Counted from the stretch's first letter, positions 44,729 through 56,328 are shown. The stretch: DNA of 64,000 nt from Diphasiastrum complanatum (GCA_029204225.1 CM055110.1:18533501-18597500), one strand, 5' to 3'. Notes: generated by a model not told the origin, from the letters alone. Program-made: numbers and translations.

Positions 44729-45860
44729 TAGTTGGTTGTTATTTGTAGTAAAGTTTCCATTTATGGTGATATTTGGATGTTTGATCAAGTAATAGCATGA
44801 TTATGCATTGCATTGTTGATCAAATCTTACTAACCTTTGTTTTGTGAGTTGAACTTGTGGATCAAAAGCATATTTCAGGTCTATTGAAGGTAAGAGGCTG
44901 AGAAGAAGCTATTTTGGATCAGATCATAACACCTAATCATTTGTTGATTGTGAGGCTTGTCCATATTCAATACTAACCATGTTCTGTTCAATGTATTGTT
45001 GACAATCTCCACTTCTGTAATTGAACACTCTCCATTGTGGATGAACACTCTCCTTAAGTGGATGAACCTTCTCCTTAAGTGGATGACAAATACTCTTTGA
45101 GTGATTTTGTATTTCTCCGAAAGGCTGAGCAAAGCTCCCACTTAGATGAAAGATCCCCTTTTGGGTGAACAGATTGTCAACAATCTTTTGCATAAATTTT
45201 GGTGTACTTTGTTGAGCATGTAAGTAGCTCTCCTTATGTAATTTGATTGGAGCATTTTCTGGAAGGTTTTAACCATTATGTTTTCAGGTTCTTAACAAGT
45301 TGAGGAACATTCTCATATGAAGTGATCTTAGATCTACATCTAAACACCAAGATTTGACAAGCTAGTGAAGCTAGTCTTGTGATAAGTGTGCTCTTTCATT
45401 CACCTCTAAAGCTTGTATTTATCATTTGCTAGAGCTAATAAACTTTTAGAAGTGTGGTTTACATGTGGTTTTACAGGTCGAATCAATATCTTAGTGTGTT
45501 GATCATATTTGATCAAGTTTGTTCAATTCTAGGTATTCTTGGCAGCCTAGTCTTGTGTATTTTCTAAGAATGCAAGTAACTCTTCAAATCATAACTTGAT
45601 TTGGTCACTTGCTGGAAAGTTTGGGAGCTTAAGAAAGAGTGTGTTCAGGTTGGTTTGAGTTTGTAATCCATTCTTAGTGTGTGCAAAGTGTTGCATGTGT
45701 TTCAATCTTCCTTTCTATGCTTGGAAACTAGCTAGGTTCAAGATAGAAGTGTTTTAGGGTCCTAGATCTTTTGAGATCTCCTTATCCATCATTTGTTGAG
45801 AGGAAAGTGAGTGTTAGGTGTATTAGGACAGAGCCTAAAAGTTGAAGAATCATTATATTC

Positions 45861-47638
45861 ATGGCTTCCAATGGTGGGATCATGTTAGAAACTAATGATA
45901 GGTTGAGTTCATCAAACTACTCTACCTAGAAAGTGAGGATGGAATCCTTACTTGAGTTGAATGAACTCATGCACATAGTTGCAGGAACTGAAGAGGACCA
46001 CCCACAGTTCAAGAGCAACAAAGGTTTGATAAGAAGGCCAAAAGGGCTCTTCATATCATTAAAATGAATGTTACCACTGAACTTCTCAAGGAAGTTGGTA
46101 AGTGTCAAAGTGCAAGTGAGGCATGGAATGCCTTGAAGAAGCTCTTTGAATCAAAGTCCACATCTAGAGTATTGACCCTAAGGAGGCAAATATTTTCTAG
46201 TAGGCAAAGAGAGGGTGAAAGTGCTCATGCATTTGTCTTGAGGGTTAAGTCCTTAAGTGATGATCTAGCATGTATTGATGAAAACATAAAAGATGGTGAA
46301 ATAGTCCAGGTTATGTTGAATGGTTTGCTAGATGAGCATGCTAACCTTGTGCAAAGTTTTGCCATTCAAAGAGTCTTGCCAAGTGTGCTTGACTTGCAAG
46401 AAATCTTATTGGCTGAAGAACATAGGTTGCAATCAAAGCTTGATGGTGCATCCTTGCAAGGTGGAGGTGAAGAGGCTTTCTTCACAAAAGGCAAAGGGAA
46501 ATGGTCCAAAGGTGGTAACTTGGATCATGATGATCACTCTTCCTCCTCCTCTTCTACTTCTTTTAAAAAGAAAGATAAGTCAAAGTTCAAGTGCTTTTAT
46601 TGTGGGATAAAAGGTCATTTTGCTAATGAATGTCATAAGAAGAAAAGAGAGCAAGGTGAGAGGCAAGGAAATCTAGCAATAGATGAAGAAGATGATAGCA
46701 TTTTTGAATCTCTTGTTATGACTTCAAGTTTTCTTGCACATATAGATGGGAATGATCCTTGGTGGATTGATAGTGGAGCCTCATCTCACATGACAAGACA
46801 TAAGGAATACTTTTCATCCTTATTGTCTTATGAGGGAGAGAGCAACATCATCTATACTGCAAATGATGGTCAATGTGACATCAAAGGCATAGGCACAATT
46901 CCTATTTCTCTTTCAACAAATAGGAAAGCTAATCTTGAAAATGTATTGTACATTCCTTCAATCACTAATAACTTGCTTAGTGTTTGTCAAATGATTGACA
47001 AGGGGCTTGATGTTGAGTTCATTGGAGATGCTTGTTTGATAAGTAAGTGTGGATCCTTGATTGCTAAAGGAAGAAAGCATGGTAAACTTTTCAAACTGGA
47101 TGCATGTGTGATCTCTAAGAATGAAGGATGTATGGCTAGGGAACAATTGACAAACCAAGAAGTTTGGCATAAGAGGTTGGGCCATCCCAGCTTCAAATCT
47201 TTGGAGGTAATGGCAAAGAAAGAGCATGTTCTTGGTCTCCCTAAAAGTCTTGTTGCAAAAAATACATTTTGTGAACATTGTGCCTTGTCCAAATCTCATA
47301 GACTTGCTTATACTAGATCTACTTCTAGATCTAAAGAAGCTTTTCAACTTGTGCATTCGGATCTTCATTCTTTTAGTACAACTAGCAATGGTGGGGCAAA
47401 AATATATGCAACTTTTATTGATGACTTTAGTAGGTATACTTGGGTCTATCTTCTTAAAACCAAGGATGAAGTGTTTGCTGCATTTGTCAAGTTTAAGAAT
47501 GAAGTGGAAAATCAATTCAATACAAAGATCAAATGCTTGAGATCAGATAATGGAGGGAAATACACTTCAAATAAGTTCAAAGATTTTTGCATAGCACATG
47601 GGATTAAGAGGGAGTACTCTAGTCCTAGGACACCATAA
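45861..47638 (+). pseudogene. Copia gag, protease and integrase N-terminus, with nonsense changes
   Basis: Gag opens with MASNGGIMLE at 45861. A TAG at 45927-45929 stands where Trp of the W-KVRMES block belongs. A frame change near 46015-46040 brings in KKAKRALHIIKMNV and then a long open stretch. The zinc knuckle is CFYCGIKGHFANEC (CX2CX4HX4C), the protease site WIDSGASSHMT, the GAG-pre-integrase block has WHKRLGHPS, and the integrase has CEHCALSKSHR, LVHSDLHS, FIDDFSRYTWVYLLKT and CLRSDNGGKYTSNKF. It ends in TAA at 47636-47638 and TAG at 47639-47641, in the place of the two residues between TP and NGV. Confidence 0.92.
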
Positions 47639-48209
47639 TAGAATGGAGTGGCAAAAAGGAAGAATAGAACCCTTTGTGAATGTGCCAAGGCAATGAGACT
47701 ACATGCTAATCTTGCTAAGTCCTATTAGGGGGGAGCTTTAGCATGTTCTAACTATCTTTGTAACAGGAGAACAAGTGCTTCCTTGAATGGTAAGACTCCC
47801 TTTGAGGTACTCTATGGTAGGAGGCCGAGTGTCAAGCATTGTAGGATCTTTGGTTGTACTTGTTTTGTCAACATCACTCTTGATGATAGAACTAAAGAAG
47901 ATCCTTCATCAAAGAAGGGTGTGTTTGTTGGCTATAGTGAAGTAAGCAAGGCTTACAAAGTGTACATTCCTTCTACAAATAAAGTTGTCATAAGTAGGGA
48001 TGTCATCTTTCATGAAGAGAATGTTTCCAATGTTGTCAATGTTGATGATGATGTTGATGTGCCTACTAATCATCATGATGTGCAAGATGTCTTGGATGAA
48101 GGTGGAGATGCCACTCCAAAGCAACCTTCAAGGAGGACTCAAAGGCAAAGGACTAAGCCATCAAGGCTAACCTATGAAAAAAGGAAAGCAAGTGGTGGAA
48201 AACTCTAAC
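47639..48209 (+). pseudogene. Copia integrase C-terminus and linker
   Basis: Continues with NGVAKRKNRTLCECAKAM, then a TAG at 47726-47728 where a Trp is expected, then LNGKTPFEVLYGRRPSVKH, IFGCTCFVNI, and the conserved KKGVFVGYSEVSKAYKVY block. The acidic and basic linker (residues 80-141 of the open stretch) is typical between integrase and reverse transcriptase. A frame shift near 48180 joins it to the RT part. Confidence 0.88.
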
Positions 48210-49804
48210 TTTGCTTTTCTTACCTCTTTTGATGAACCAACCTGTGTAGGTGAAGCAACTCAAAAGGAGGAATGGATCCAAGCCATGGATCATGAGCATC
48301 AAGCACTCATCAAGAACAACACTTGGAGGTTGGTGGAACTTCCAAAAGGCAAGAAGGCAATTGGGTGTAAGTGGATCTTCAAGATCAAGACAAAAGAAGA
48401 TGGATCAATCAAAAGGTACAAGGCAAGATTGGTGCGAAAAGGGTATGATCAAGAGTATGGCATTGACTATGATGAGACCTTTGCACCCATGGCAAAGATG
48501 GTAACAATTTGAACCCTTATCTCTCTTGCAACTCTTTATGGTTGGAACATGTGGCAAATGGATGTTACTAATGCTCTTTTGAATGGTGATCTTGAAAAGG
48601 AAATCTACATGGAGCAACCCGAGGGCTATGTTTCACATGATGAGCCTAATCATGTGTGTTTCCTACAAAAGAGCTTGTATTGGCTTAAGCAAGCACCAAG
48701 AAGTTGGTATGCTAAGCTCAATTCCTTCTTACTCTCTCAAAACTTCATCATGAGTGAGTATGATCATTCTCTCTACTTTAGATTGAATGATAATGGTGAC
48801 ATCACTTTGCTTTTGATCTATGTTGATGACATAATCTTAAGTGGTGATAGCAATGAAGATATAGATGACATCAACATGGCACTTAAAAGTAAGTCTGAGA
48901 TACCAGATCTTGGTAAGCTTCACTATATCTTTGGAATAGAGATTGTTAGGACTTATAATTATACTTTCATTTGTCAAGAGAAGTATTCTAATTCTATTCT
49001 AAAAAGATTTCATATGGAAAATTGCAAAGTAGTTTCTACTCCTATGGAATCAAATGTAAAGCTATCTATAAGAGGTAATGAAAGATCCTTCAAGGACATT
49101 ACTCTCTATAGAAAGCTCATAGGATCTCTATTTGGTTAACCATCACAAGACCTGATCTAAGCTATGTGGTTGGTAAACTAAGTCAATTCATGCAAGATCC
49201 TAGTGAGGCTCATTGGAAGCTAGGAAAGAGAGTACTAAGATACCTCTCGGGATCTAGAGATTTCGGCATCTTGTATGAAGGGCCTTCACCTAACCTTTGC
49301 GGTTCCTCAGATTCAGATTTTGCAGGTGATCAAATGGATAGGAATTCAACAAGTGACTTTTCAATATATCTTGGAGAGGGAGCTATCTCATGGCTATCAA
49401 AGAAGCAACCTACTATCTCTCTATCTTCCACCGAGGCTGAGTACAAGGCATTGACAACATGCACCAAGGAGATGCTTTCAATAAAGAGGATGCTATTGGA
49501 TCTTCACTTGCTGGATTCTGAGAAGACACCAATCATCTATTGTGACAACCTTTCAGCCCAAAGCTTGGCAACCAATCTAGTTTTCCATGCTAGAAGCAAG
49601 CACATTGAGATTGCTCATCACTTTGTGAGGGATAAAGTCATTGCCAAAGAGGTGGAGCTTCAACTTGTCTCTTCATTGGAGTGTGTGGTTGATATCTTCA
49701 CCAAACCATTGGGAAAGGACCTGTATTATAAGCATAGATCTAATCTTGGAATGTGTTCAAGATCTATGTTAAAACTAGCATCCAATGTTGAAGAGGGAGT
49801 GTGA
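48174..49804 (+). pseudogene. Copia reverse transcriptase and RNase H
   Basis: RT: W-QAMDHEHQALIKNNTW, KAIGCKWIFKIK, ARLVRKGYDQEYGIDYDET, then TGA at 48510-48512 in place of an Arg (a CGA-to-TGA transition fits), WQMDVTNALLNGDLEKEIYM, KSLYWLKQAPRSWY, and LLIYVDDIILSGD with the YVDD catalytic residues. A one-base frame change at about 49134 leads to TITRPDLSYVVGKLSQFM. RNase H: SDSDFAGD, LSSTEAEYKAL, YCDNLSAQSLATNLVFHARSKHIEI, VDIFTKPL. It ends in TGA at 49802. The copy has all domains but is split by one nonsense and two frame changes. Confidence 0.93.
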
Positions 49805-50055
49805 AAATTGTCAACATTTCCTAGCTAGTTTGAGGCCTAAATTGGCAATTTTTGTACATAGTTTTGGAACCTTCACACATGTGAAAGAGGCCTAGATACT
49901 TTTATTTTAGTATATATTTCATATTAAAGAAGTCCCAAACTTCAGGACCTTTGAAATGACACCAAAATCATGTTATTTGGACATATAGGCCAAAATTGGC
50001 TATTTTAGGCTACTGGTGCCCTAAAATTGGGTCCTAAGTTCTAGAGAGCAGCCAA
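49790..50055 (+). repeat. Polypurine tract and truncated 3' LTR
   Basis: GAAGAGGGAG (49790-49799) precedes TGTGAAAATTG, the start of the 3' LTR. Similarity to the 5' LTR ends at about 50055 after TTCTAGAGAG. The remaining 390 bp are missing. The coding end (GVSTOP) overlaps the LTR start. Confidence 0.9.
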
Positions 50056-50092
50056 GTGGTTTTATGATACAATGCACAGAAACAAAGTATGT

Positions 50093-50403
50093 AGGTGGAA
50101 GAAGCCTTGTATGGATTGAAGCCAGCAACTCGTGCTTGGTATAACCACTTTGACTAATATCTCCTATCTAGAGGGTTGGTACACACTTCTGCTACTTTTA
50201 ATCTTTACTACTTTGCACAAAATTCTAGCATCACCTTGATTGTGTTGTATGTAGACCTCATTATCACAGGTAACAACAAAAGTTTGATTAGTGCAATCAA
50301 GAAGTACCTATCTTCTAGTTTTGACATGATTGACCTTGGTTTGAAACACTATTGCTTGGAGGTAGAGATTTGGCAAAGGCATTATGGTATCGCACTCATG
50401 TAA
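50093..50403 (+). pseudogene. Copia reverse transcriptase scrap
   Basis: The plus strand reads EALYGLKPATRAWYNHFD, a stop, then LVHTSATFNLYYF, LIVLYVDLIITGNN and LGLKHYCLEVEIWQ. The YVDD motif lacks one residue (YVD then LII), so it is damaged. It directly abuts the truncated 3' LTR and precedes the methyltransferase-like region. The upstream and downstream parts of pol are absent. Confidence 0.88.
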
Positions 50404-50549
50404 ACAATGTATGTAAAAGAAATTTTAAAGTATTTCAAATATTCTTTTTGAAAGGTTGATAAAATTTAGTATCAAATATTTTCGGTAAAGATATATTTTT
50501 AGGTTTTGTTTTTAAAATTTCCTTCAGTTAGCTCTCGATCAGGCAATTC

Positions 50550-50702
50550 GATACACTGTATCAAGTTGTCTTTTAAATGTTGTAATTTCTTTCTTACGGA
50601 AAGTAAATTTAACGCACTTTAACTCAGATTTTGATACACCGTATCTAAATTTATGTTAACTTAACATAACAAGTTTTAACATAGATTTCGATACGCTGCA
50701 TT
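50550..50702. promoter_or_regulatory. Three GATACACTGTATC palindromes and a TTATGTTAACTTAACATAA palindrome
   Basis: GATACACTGTATC (50550-50562), GATACACCGTATC (50633-50645) and a weaker GATACGCTGCATT (50690-50702) are spaced about 83 and 57 bp apart. Between the second and third lies a 19-bp perfect palindrome at 50651-50669. They lie just before the first methyltransferase-like exon. A protein-binding role is inference. Confidence 0.45.
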
Positions 50703-50765
50703 GAAATTATTTTCAATTTCACTTTTTAAAGTAATCATGTACCTTACCCTTTTACTTTTTTGCAG

Positions 50766-52232
50766 TCAAAAAATTTTCATGAGAATACAAGAAGTTATGG
50801 TGCGGAGGCTGGCCTGTAAAAGCTTGGAGGAAGTCATAACAAACTATCCTATTTCAAGTTCCCATGCTGCCCTTTCAAATTTTTTCGTCATTCAAAAATT
50901 TCAAGGTGATAATTAATGTTGTTTTCTTATTTGTTTTAGTTGATAGTTTGTTTTAGTATCTAAAGTGATGATTTATGCTTTTTACAGCCAAAGTGGGTGA
51001 AGGGTGTGGATACAGTTGATTGCCCGCCAAATTTCTTAATGCATATTGAGAGGGCCAAACAAGAGCGCATGAGAATCGGGATTTGCAGTAACATGCCTAC
51101 CCTGTCTGAAGAATTTAAAACATTCATGAATAATGATCCCACAATAAACCTTGTGTACTATAAAGTCTTTGTTGGAGATGTACAAGAGATGATATCTATT
51201 CTTGCCCTGAAGGACTACAGCCTTGCCATTGCTGATATTCCTTAATGGATTTCGCTTGCCAAATTCTATTAGTGATGAAAAAGCATTTACGTTCAAACAA
51301 ATATCAAAGATGTTTGCAGATTTCAAGGCTTTGACGACGGCTCCATTATGGAGATTTAGTGTTTTTCACAATGCTGCACAGACATCATCTGTGCTTGCAT
51401 CTTTAAAAGAGCACACCCATAGAGCTGAAAACATGATGTGGTAAGTTTTACTTCATAAAGTTTTGGGAACATAAAATAAATATATTTTTTTACAAATATA
51501 TTCTCAGTCTTGGCGAACAAAAGAATATATTTGCTTATAAATATATTTTCCTGTAGGCACAAAACAAATATAAGCCATGCACCAAGGTCGAGGCTATTGA
51601 GTTCATTTGAAATGATTAGCATTGGTTACTTTGATGGTCTTGAAAAGAAGTGTGCAAAGGCTCATTGCAATGAAGACTGCAACAATGTCTTTAGTTTTCC
51701 TACCGTGACACGCAAGTTGAGGCACATTAAGGGGTCTCACGCTCTAGTAAACAAGTTGATTACCTTATTTTTAAACCAGGATGAATGGCTACTGGATCTA
51801 TTTGATGAAACATGTATTAAAAATTGCCTTTACGTTTTTAACATTGATTTATTTTTCAAATATTATTGTGAATATGAGTGATAAAAACACATCGGTTTAT
51901 GTAAATACTACGACATTATGTGTTATAAAATCCCGAAGAAATTGTGTAGCCTTGGAACTTGATGAAATCCAAGTGCTGTATATTGAATTAATGGGTGTGG
52001 CTACCTTGCATGAGCTTTCAAACAAAGATCAGGAGGTTGGTTGTCGGGCTCTTGCTTTGAATGATAAATTTCAAAGCGCATCTTTGGAGCCCATGCCTCC
52101 GATTCATTGAAAATTTTGGGAGGTTTACCCGACGAAAATATTTTAGATGAAGAGGCAAATCCTTCCGATGAAGTTGATGCATCCCAAGAAGAAAAAACCT
52201 CTGAAAAAGATGACCAAGTTTTAGATATTTAG
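50766..52232 (+). pseudogene. DNA methyltransferase-like gene, beta-class (N6-adenine/N4-cytosine) order, split and frameshifted
   Basis: Exon-like blocks: 50766-50905 (SLEEVITNYPISSSH), 50988-51440 and 51557-about 51810, then a C-terminal part to 52232. Block 2 has VFVGDVQEMISILALKDYSL followed by IADIP, then a TAA caused by an extra A at 51243-51245, after which the frame resumes at GFRLPNS. Without it the motif would be DIPYG, a variant of the DPPYG active site. Then come WHKTNISHAPRSRLLSSFEM (target/strand-bearing block), HIKGSHALVNKLITLF (motif X), LLDLF (motif I, FxGxG degraded) and SRRNCVALELDE. The order IV, X, I, II-III is the permuted beta-class. A GTAAGT donor at 51441 and a CTGTAG acceptor at 51556 join in phase; the first intron does not. 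An acidic tail follows a frame change near 52108. This is probably a relic. Confidence 0.6.
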
Positions 52233-54219
52233 AATACCTTGATTTGATACATTTCAAGGCCTTCTGAATATTTGTATTGAACAAATATTATTCAATATAG
52301 CAATTATTTTGTATCGATTATTGTGTGAATAAGTGTGCGTGTTATGAAATTATCATTAAGGTGAGAGCACTAAAATTTTAATCATAATAGATGATGTAAA
52401 TGATATTATTTTTTAGTTTATATTAAACATTAGCAGTTTAAAGAATGTAATTTTTTGAAGACATTATAAACTTATTCATTTAAACATAAATTTGTTTTGT
52501 GTTTTTCTAAAACATTGAAGTCTTTTAAAAGTGAAAAATATAGACTAATTTTAAAATTTAATTAATCTTGTTTGAATGATCTAACAAAAATTTTGCATAG
52601 TTTTTAATTTTCTAAAATTTGTTATTAGCAAAAATATTTTATCTACTAAAACATATGTAAGGTTTAGAAACTTTACTTTTGAAAATATGTGATTTTAAAA
52701 AATGGTGAGAATAAATATGTGTTTTAAAAAATAGCTTGCACAAAAAATATGACTTTTTGTTTAATGCATTTTTTTCACTATTATTCAATATTCCTTAAGG
52801 AGAACCTCACAATATTACCCACTCAATTCGCAACAGTGTTAAAAGTATATCGATATCATTGTTAATGGATCCTTTGGTAAAATTTTTTGATGAAGAGACA
52901 TGTGCATTACATGCACTCTTCTTGTGGATCAAGAAATAGCCTTGTCCAATTTCTCATATCACATGCCCAATCAATAGGATAATCAATGACTTTTTATGCA
53001 ATCAATGCTTAGTCGCACTTTTCCATCAATTTGTATAGCAATTTATGGATATTGTGATGTTCTTGTGTATTTCTTGTCATCAGCATAATGCTAGCATTTA
53101 TTGTTTTATTAATGAGTTTTGTAAATGATATAAAAGGTCTACTTGTCGTGCATCATATATTTCAGTTCTAGTTTCTATTTCAATTTTAAGGTCCCTTTTA
53201 TCCCAATTTAGGCCTATTTCTTTATTTCTTTTTTGATTTGATTTTGTCAACTTGTAAGGTTTGCCATTTTCATGTTAACAAACCCTAGAGACCAATTCTA
53301 CAAGAGAAAGTCATGTACGTTCTTGGTCCTTGTGCTCATACTAATTGTCATCAAACTTATGTTGAATCCATCTTACACTAATGTGTATTCCTTGAGGGGT
53401 AGGTGTATAACATACGGCATCACAATGAAGTGACTTTGGTGAGTAGTCCATGTCACAACCAATGTTAGCAGACGATAATGATCTTTTTCATGCTTTCTAA
53501 TGCCTAATGCCTAACTTGGTGTCTCGACCCATTTTTGTCACTATGCAAATTGTCAAAGTAGAGCATGTCATTGTTGGTAACTTTCATCTAGTAGAGCATG
53601 TCATTAAGATATAGGTCTTTCCTTTAACTTTGACTAGTTTAATAATACCACTTGGAATCCACAGTCTTGTCTTTGCAAGGTCCAAATAACCACAACAAAG
53701 ATTTTCAAAGATTCACTAAAAAATCACTTCATGCCTTTGACGTGGATCATGATCTCTAGTGTTTGAAGGAATAGATGCATGCCATTAGATTTAGCCTCCA
53801 AATGGCCCTTCTCAACAAGGTAAGCATGAATGACTGAGCTTGCAGCTTTGAATAGATATGCATGATATGTTTTTGTTCTGAAATGAATGGTGCATAAAAG
53901 AGAAGCGATGGCCCATGGAATATGGAGAGAAACATAACATGAGGTTTTGACTATCAACAACAATTCAACAAGCAATATTGTATATGCTCCATACTAGTGC
54001 TAAAATTTGATGTTTAGAATTGCCCTTCCTGCTTTATATGCATGACATCTTGTGCAATGTTCATGGTCAAAGAACTTGTCCCTCAAACGTGACATCATCA
54101 GAACGTAACTATTTACATTTCCCATATCAAATTCCAAGTAAAGCATTTTTGCTCAAATAATTGGTTACTAAATCAACTCTTCTAAATTAACATCATCAAG
54201 CTTGAAGCAGCAATTACTC
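52233..54219. other. AT-rich gene-free region
   Basis: No coding region recognised. Very AT-rich 52300-52800. A stretch near 52850-53300 has many long words but no ORF. The open frame on the minus strand near 53724-53975 has no recognisable domain. Confidence 0.35.
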
Positions 54220-54530
54220 TGAAGGTTTGAAAATTGGGGTTTTGAAGTCTAGGGCCATGGCCCACGCTGCATGTTAAAGCTTTAAACTGCAAGTGTCAAA
54301 ATTTGAAAGTTGGATGTTTGAAGTCCAGGGCTATTGCCCATGCTACATGCTAAAGTTGGAAACTTGAAAATTGAAACAACACATGCACATTGCATTGACT
54401 AGTAGAACAAAAAGCAAAGGCCATCAAAGAAGAATAAAAGTTTGAAATTTGGAATATTGAAGTGTAGGGCCACTTACCACACTTCAACTTTAGTCTTCAA
54501 GTTGAAGTTCTCAAATTGCATTTGCCAATG
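54220..54530. repeat. Three diverged copies of a GTCTAGGGCCA unit
   Basis: Segments of the form GAA(A/G)TTGGGTTTTGAAGTCTAGGGCCATGGCCCACGCTGCATG occur around 54230-54270, 54312-54350 and 54447-54480, with substitutions. Copies 1 and 2 share longer flanks (CATGCTAAAG). Such repeats upstream of the EG45-like gene may be old local duplications. Confidence 0.5.
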
Positions 54531-54912
54531 TTAAACATGAAAAGTTGAAAAGAGTCAAGTAATATGGTTTATGGTAAATTCATGACTTATAATTTGTGTA
54601 TGATGTTTTAAATAGATTGAAACTTGTCACTTTGATGGTTTTACACAAATTTTATAGTTCCAGTGTTGATGGCCCAAAATTGCAATGACCTATCAAATAT
54701 GTTTAGATTGGCCATTGAAGGGCATGACAGCAGTCAAATTTCAACACTTCTCCATATCCTCACAATCATCATCATTTTTCTTACACCATAAGTATAGAAT
54801 TGTATATCAACAATATCAAAATTTATATATCTATTTTCACCACTATTTATACTTGCTCACAACAAGTGAGCCTCACTTAGCATCAATATCATAGTCTCAA
54901 TGTGAGCAGTAG

Positions 54913-54920
54913 TATATAAG
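54913..54920 (+). promoter_or_regulatory. TATA box of the EG45-like gene
   Basis: TATATAAG lies 34 bp before the ATG at 54954. With the usual 25-35 bp spacing transcription would begin just before the start codon, which predicts a very short 5' untranslated region. The start context ACCATGG is good. Confidence 0.5.
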
Positions 54921-54953
54921 ATAACTTATCATAGAACAAAGATTGCATCAACC

Positions 54954-55145
54954 ATGGCAATTGGACTTTCGCAACAAATGAACTCCTTATTTTATATTGC
55001 TACTTTCCTCATAATGTTACACTGGAATACCTCCAGCATCCCATCCTCCTCCTTCACACCTTTTGCTGCAGCACAGCCAGGATCAGCTCTCGGCAATGCA
55101 ACCTTCTACACAGCTCCCTACGTTCGTAAGTGGAGCAGTAAATTA

Positions 55146-55211
<66 letters not shown>

Positions 55212-55635
55212 ATGTCATTCATGTTGTTGGGTTGATGCATCCTTACAGAAGTCATGTCACTCGATTCTTACTTTCACATTCATCTTGTTTGATGGTGCTC
55301 ATCAGCATCCTCATGCTTTGGATTCGATAAGGATCAATTTCCTGCCGGAAACTTATTTGCTGCTGCGAGTGAATATTTGTGGAATGACAGAAAAGCATGT
55401 GGCAAGCATTTCAGAGTATCGTGTGTGGGTGGTACCAATTTGGGTGTAGCAAAACCTTGTAAGCCTGGAAGTATCATAGTCAGAATTGTGGACAAGTGCC
55501 CTTTGCCTGGATGCCAAGGTACACTAGATTTGTCCGCAGAGGCATTCAACACCATCGCGGATCCTGATGCTGGCAAAGTCATGATATCCTACATTGAGTA
55601 AGAGACTTAATTCCACCAAACCCATGCACGCGTGC

Positions 55636-55726
<91 letters not shown>

Positions 55727-55827
55727 ATTTCTTCCACACTTGTAAACATAATCTTATTCGCACCTTCAAAAGTTTCGATTTATTGATCAGTTAATTGTGG
55801 TGGATTTTGTTTTACAGAGTGATATGA
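54954..55827 (+). CDS. EG45-like domain protein (plant natriuretic peptide/barwin-like), three exons
   Basis: Exons 54954-55125, 55306-55597 and 55818-55827, with GT-AG introns in phase, give 157 residues. Start ATG has ACCATGG context. The N-terminus (residues 1-40) is a hydrophobic secretion signal ending in Ala-Ala-Ala. The mature part reads NATFYTAPYV across exon 1, CFGFDKDQFPAGNLFAAASE, DRKACGKHFRVSC, IVDKCPLPGC, LDLSAEAFNTIADPDAGK and a short exon ending EVI. Residues match the double-psi beta-barrel family of EG45-like/plant natriuretic peptide proteins: secreted, apoplastic, affecting water and ion balance. There are six cysteines in the mature part. The introns hold (CT)n and (GA)n microsatellites. 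No frameshift or stop: plausibly functional. Expansins share the fold but are larger. Confidence 0.9.
55149..55207. repeat. (CT)n microsatellite in intron 1 of the EG45-like gene
   Basis: Uninterrupted CT run of about 59 bp. It lies just after the donor site GTAAGT at 55126 and well before the acceptor at 55305. Confidence 0.97.
55640..55723. repeat. (GA)n microsatellite in intron 2 of the EG45-like gene
   Basis: Uninterrupted GA/AG run of about 84 bp inside intron 2. It is in the opposite strand sense to the intron 1 tract. Confidence 0.97.
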
Positions 55828-56328
55828 ACTATGTGAGATTCAACCAGCTGTTGAACTACTTCAATGAGATGGCTACAGCGATGTACACTTATATATGAAA
55901 CCTATGTGGGACAAAAAGGAAGTACTCCCAATGGTGTCTCTCAGTTGATCGAAGAGCCTGCAATCATGAATCATTCCTCTACATATAATACTAAGACAAA
56001 AAGAAGAGATATAGCATGAAGAGTCGTACTCTTCAAAATTTATGTGATCTAATACAACCTTTATGTGGCATTCTAGCATGGAAGCCAACTGTAAATGTAC
56101 TACCAATTCTATGATATACATATACCATACTTGCATTAAAATTATAAGCTAACTCGCTTGAGATCGAAGGCATTTTGTCAATACATATTATGAAAAGCCT
56201 ATAATATTATCACTTTCTTTCACAAAATGTCATGTTTCTATTTACTTTGTTAATTAGTCATAGATGCATAGAAAACTAGAATGCATAGAGTAGGTAAATG
56301 TGCATGAAGTGTTGACAACCAAGAACCC

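Larger units (their letters stand above)
44070..50055 (+). mobile_element. Ty1/copia retrotransposon with truncated 3' LTR
   Basis: 5' LTR (44070-44716), PBS (44717-44728), gag-pol from 45861 to 49804, PPT (49790-49799) and the first 256 bp of the 3' LTR (49800-50055). There the match to the 5' LTR stops and another copia scrap begins. Because the 3' end is missing, no target duplication can be tested. Most of pol is readable, with few breaks, so the copy is moderately young. Confidence 0.93.

Noticed and set aside
53724-53975. Minus-strand 83-codon frame
   Set aside because: No domain, no start context and no support from neighbours.
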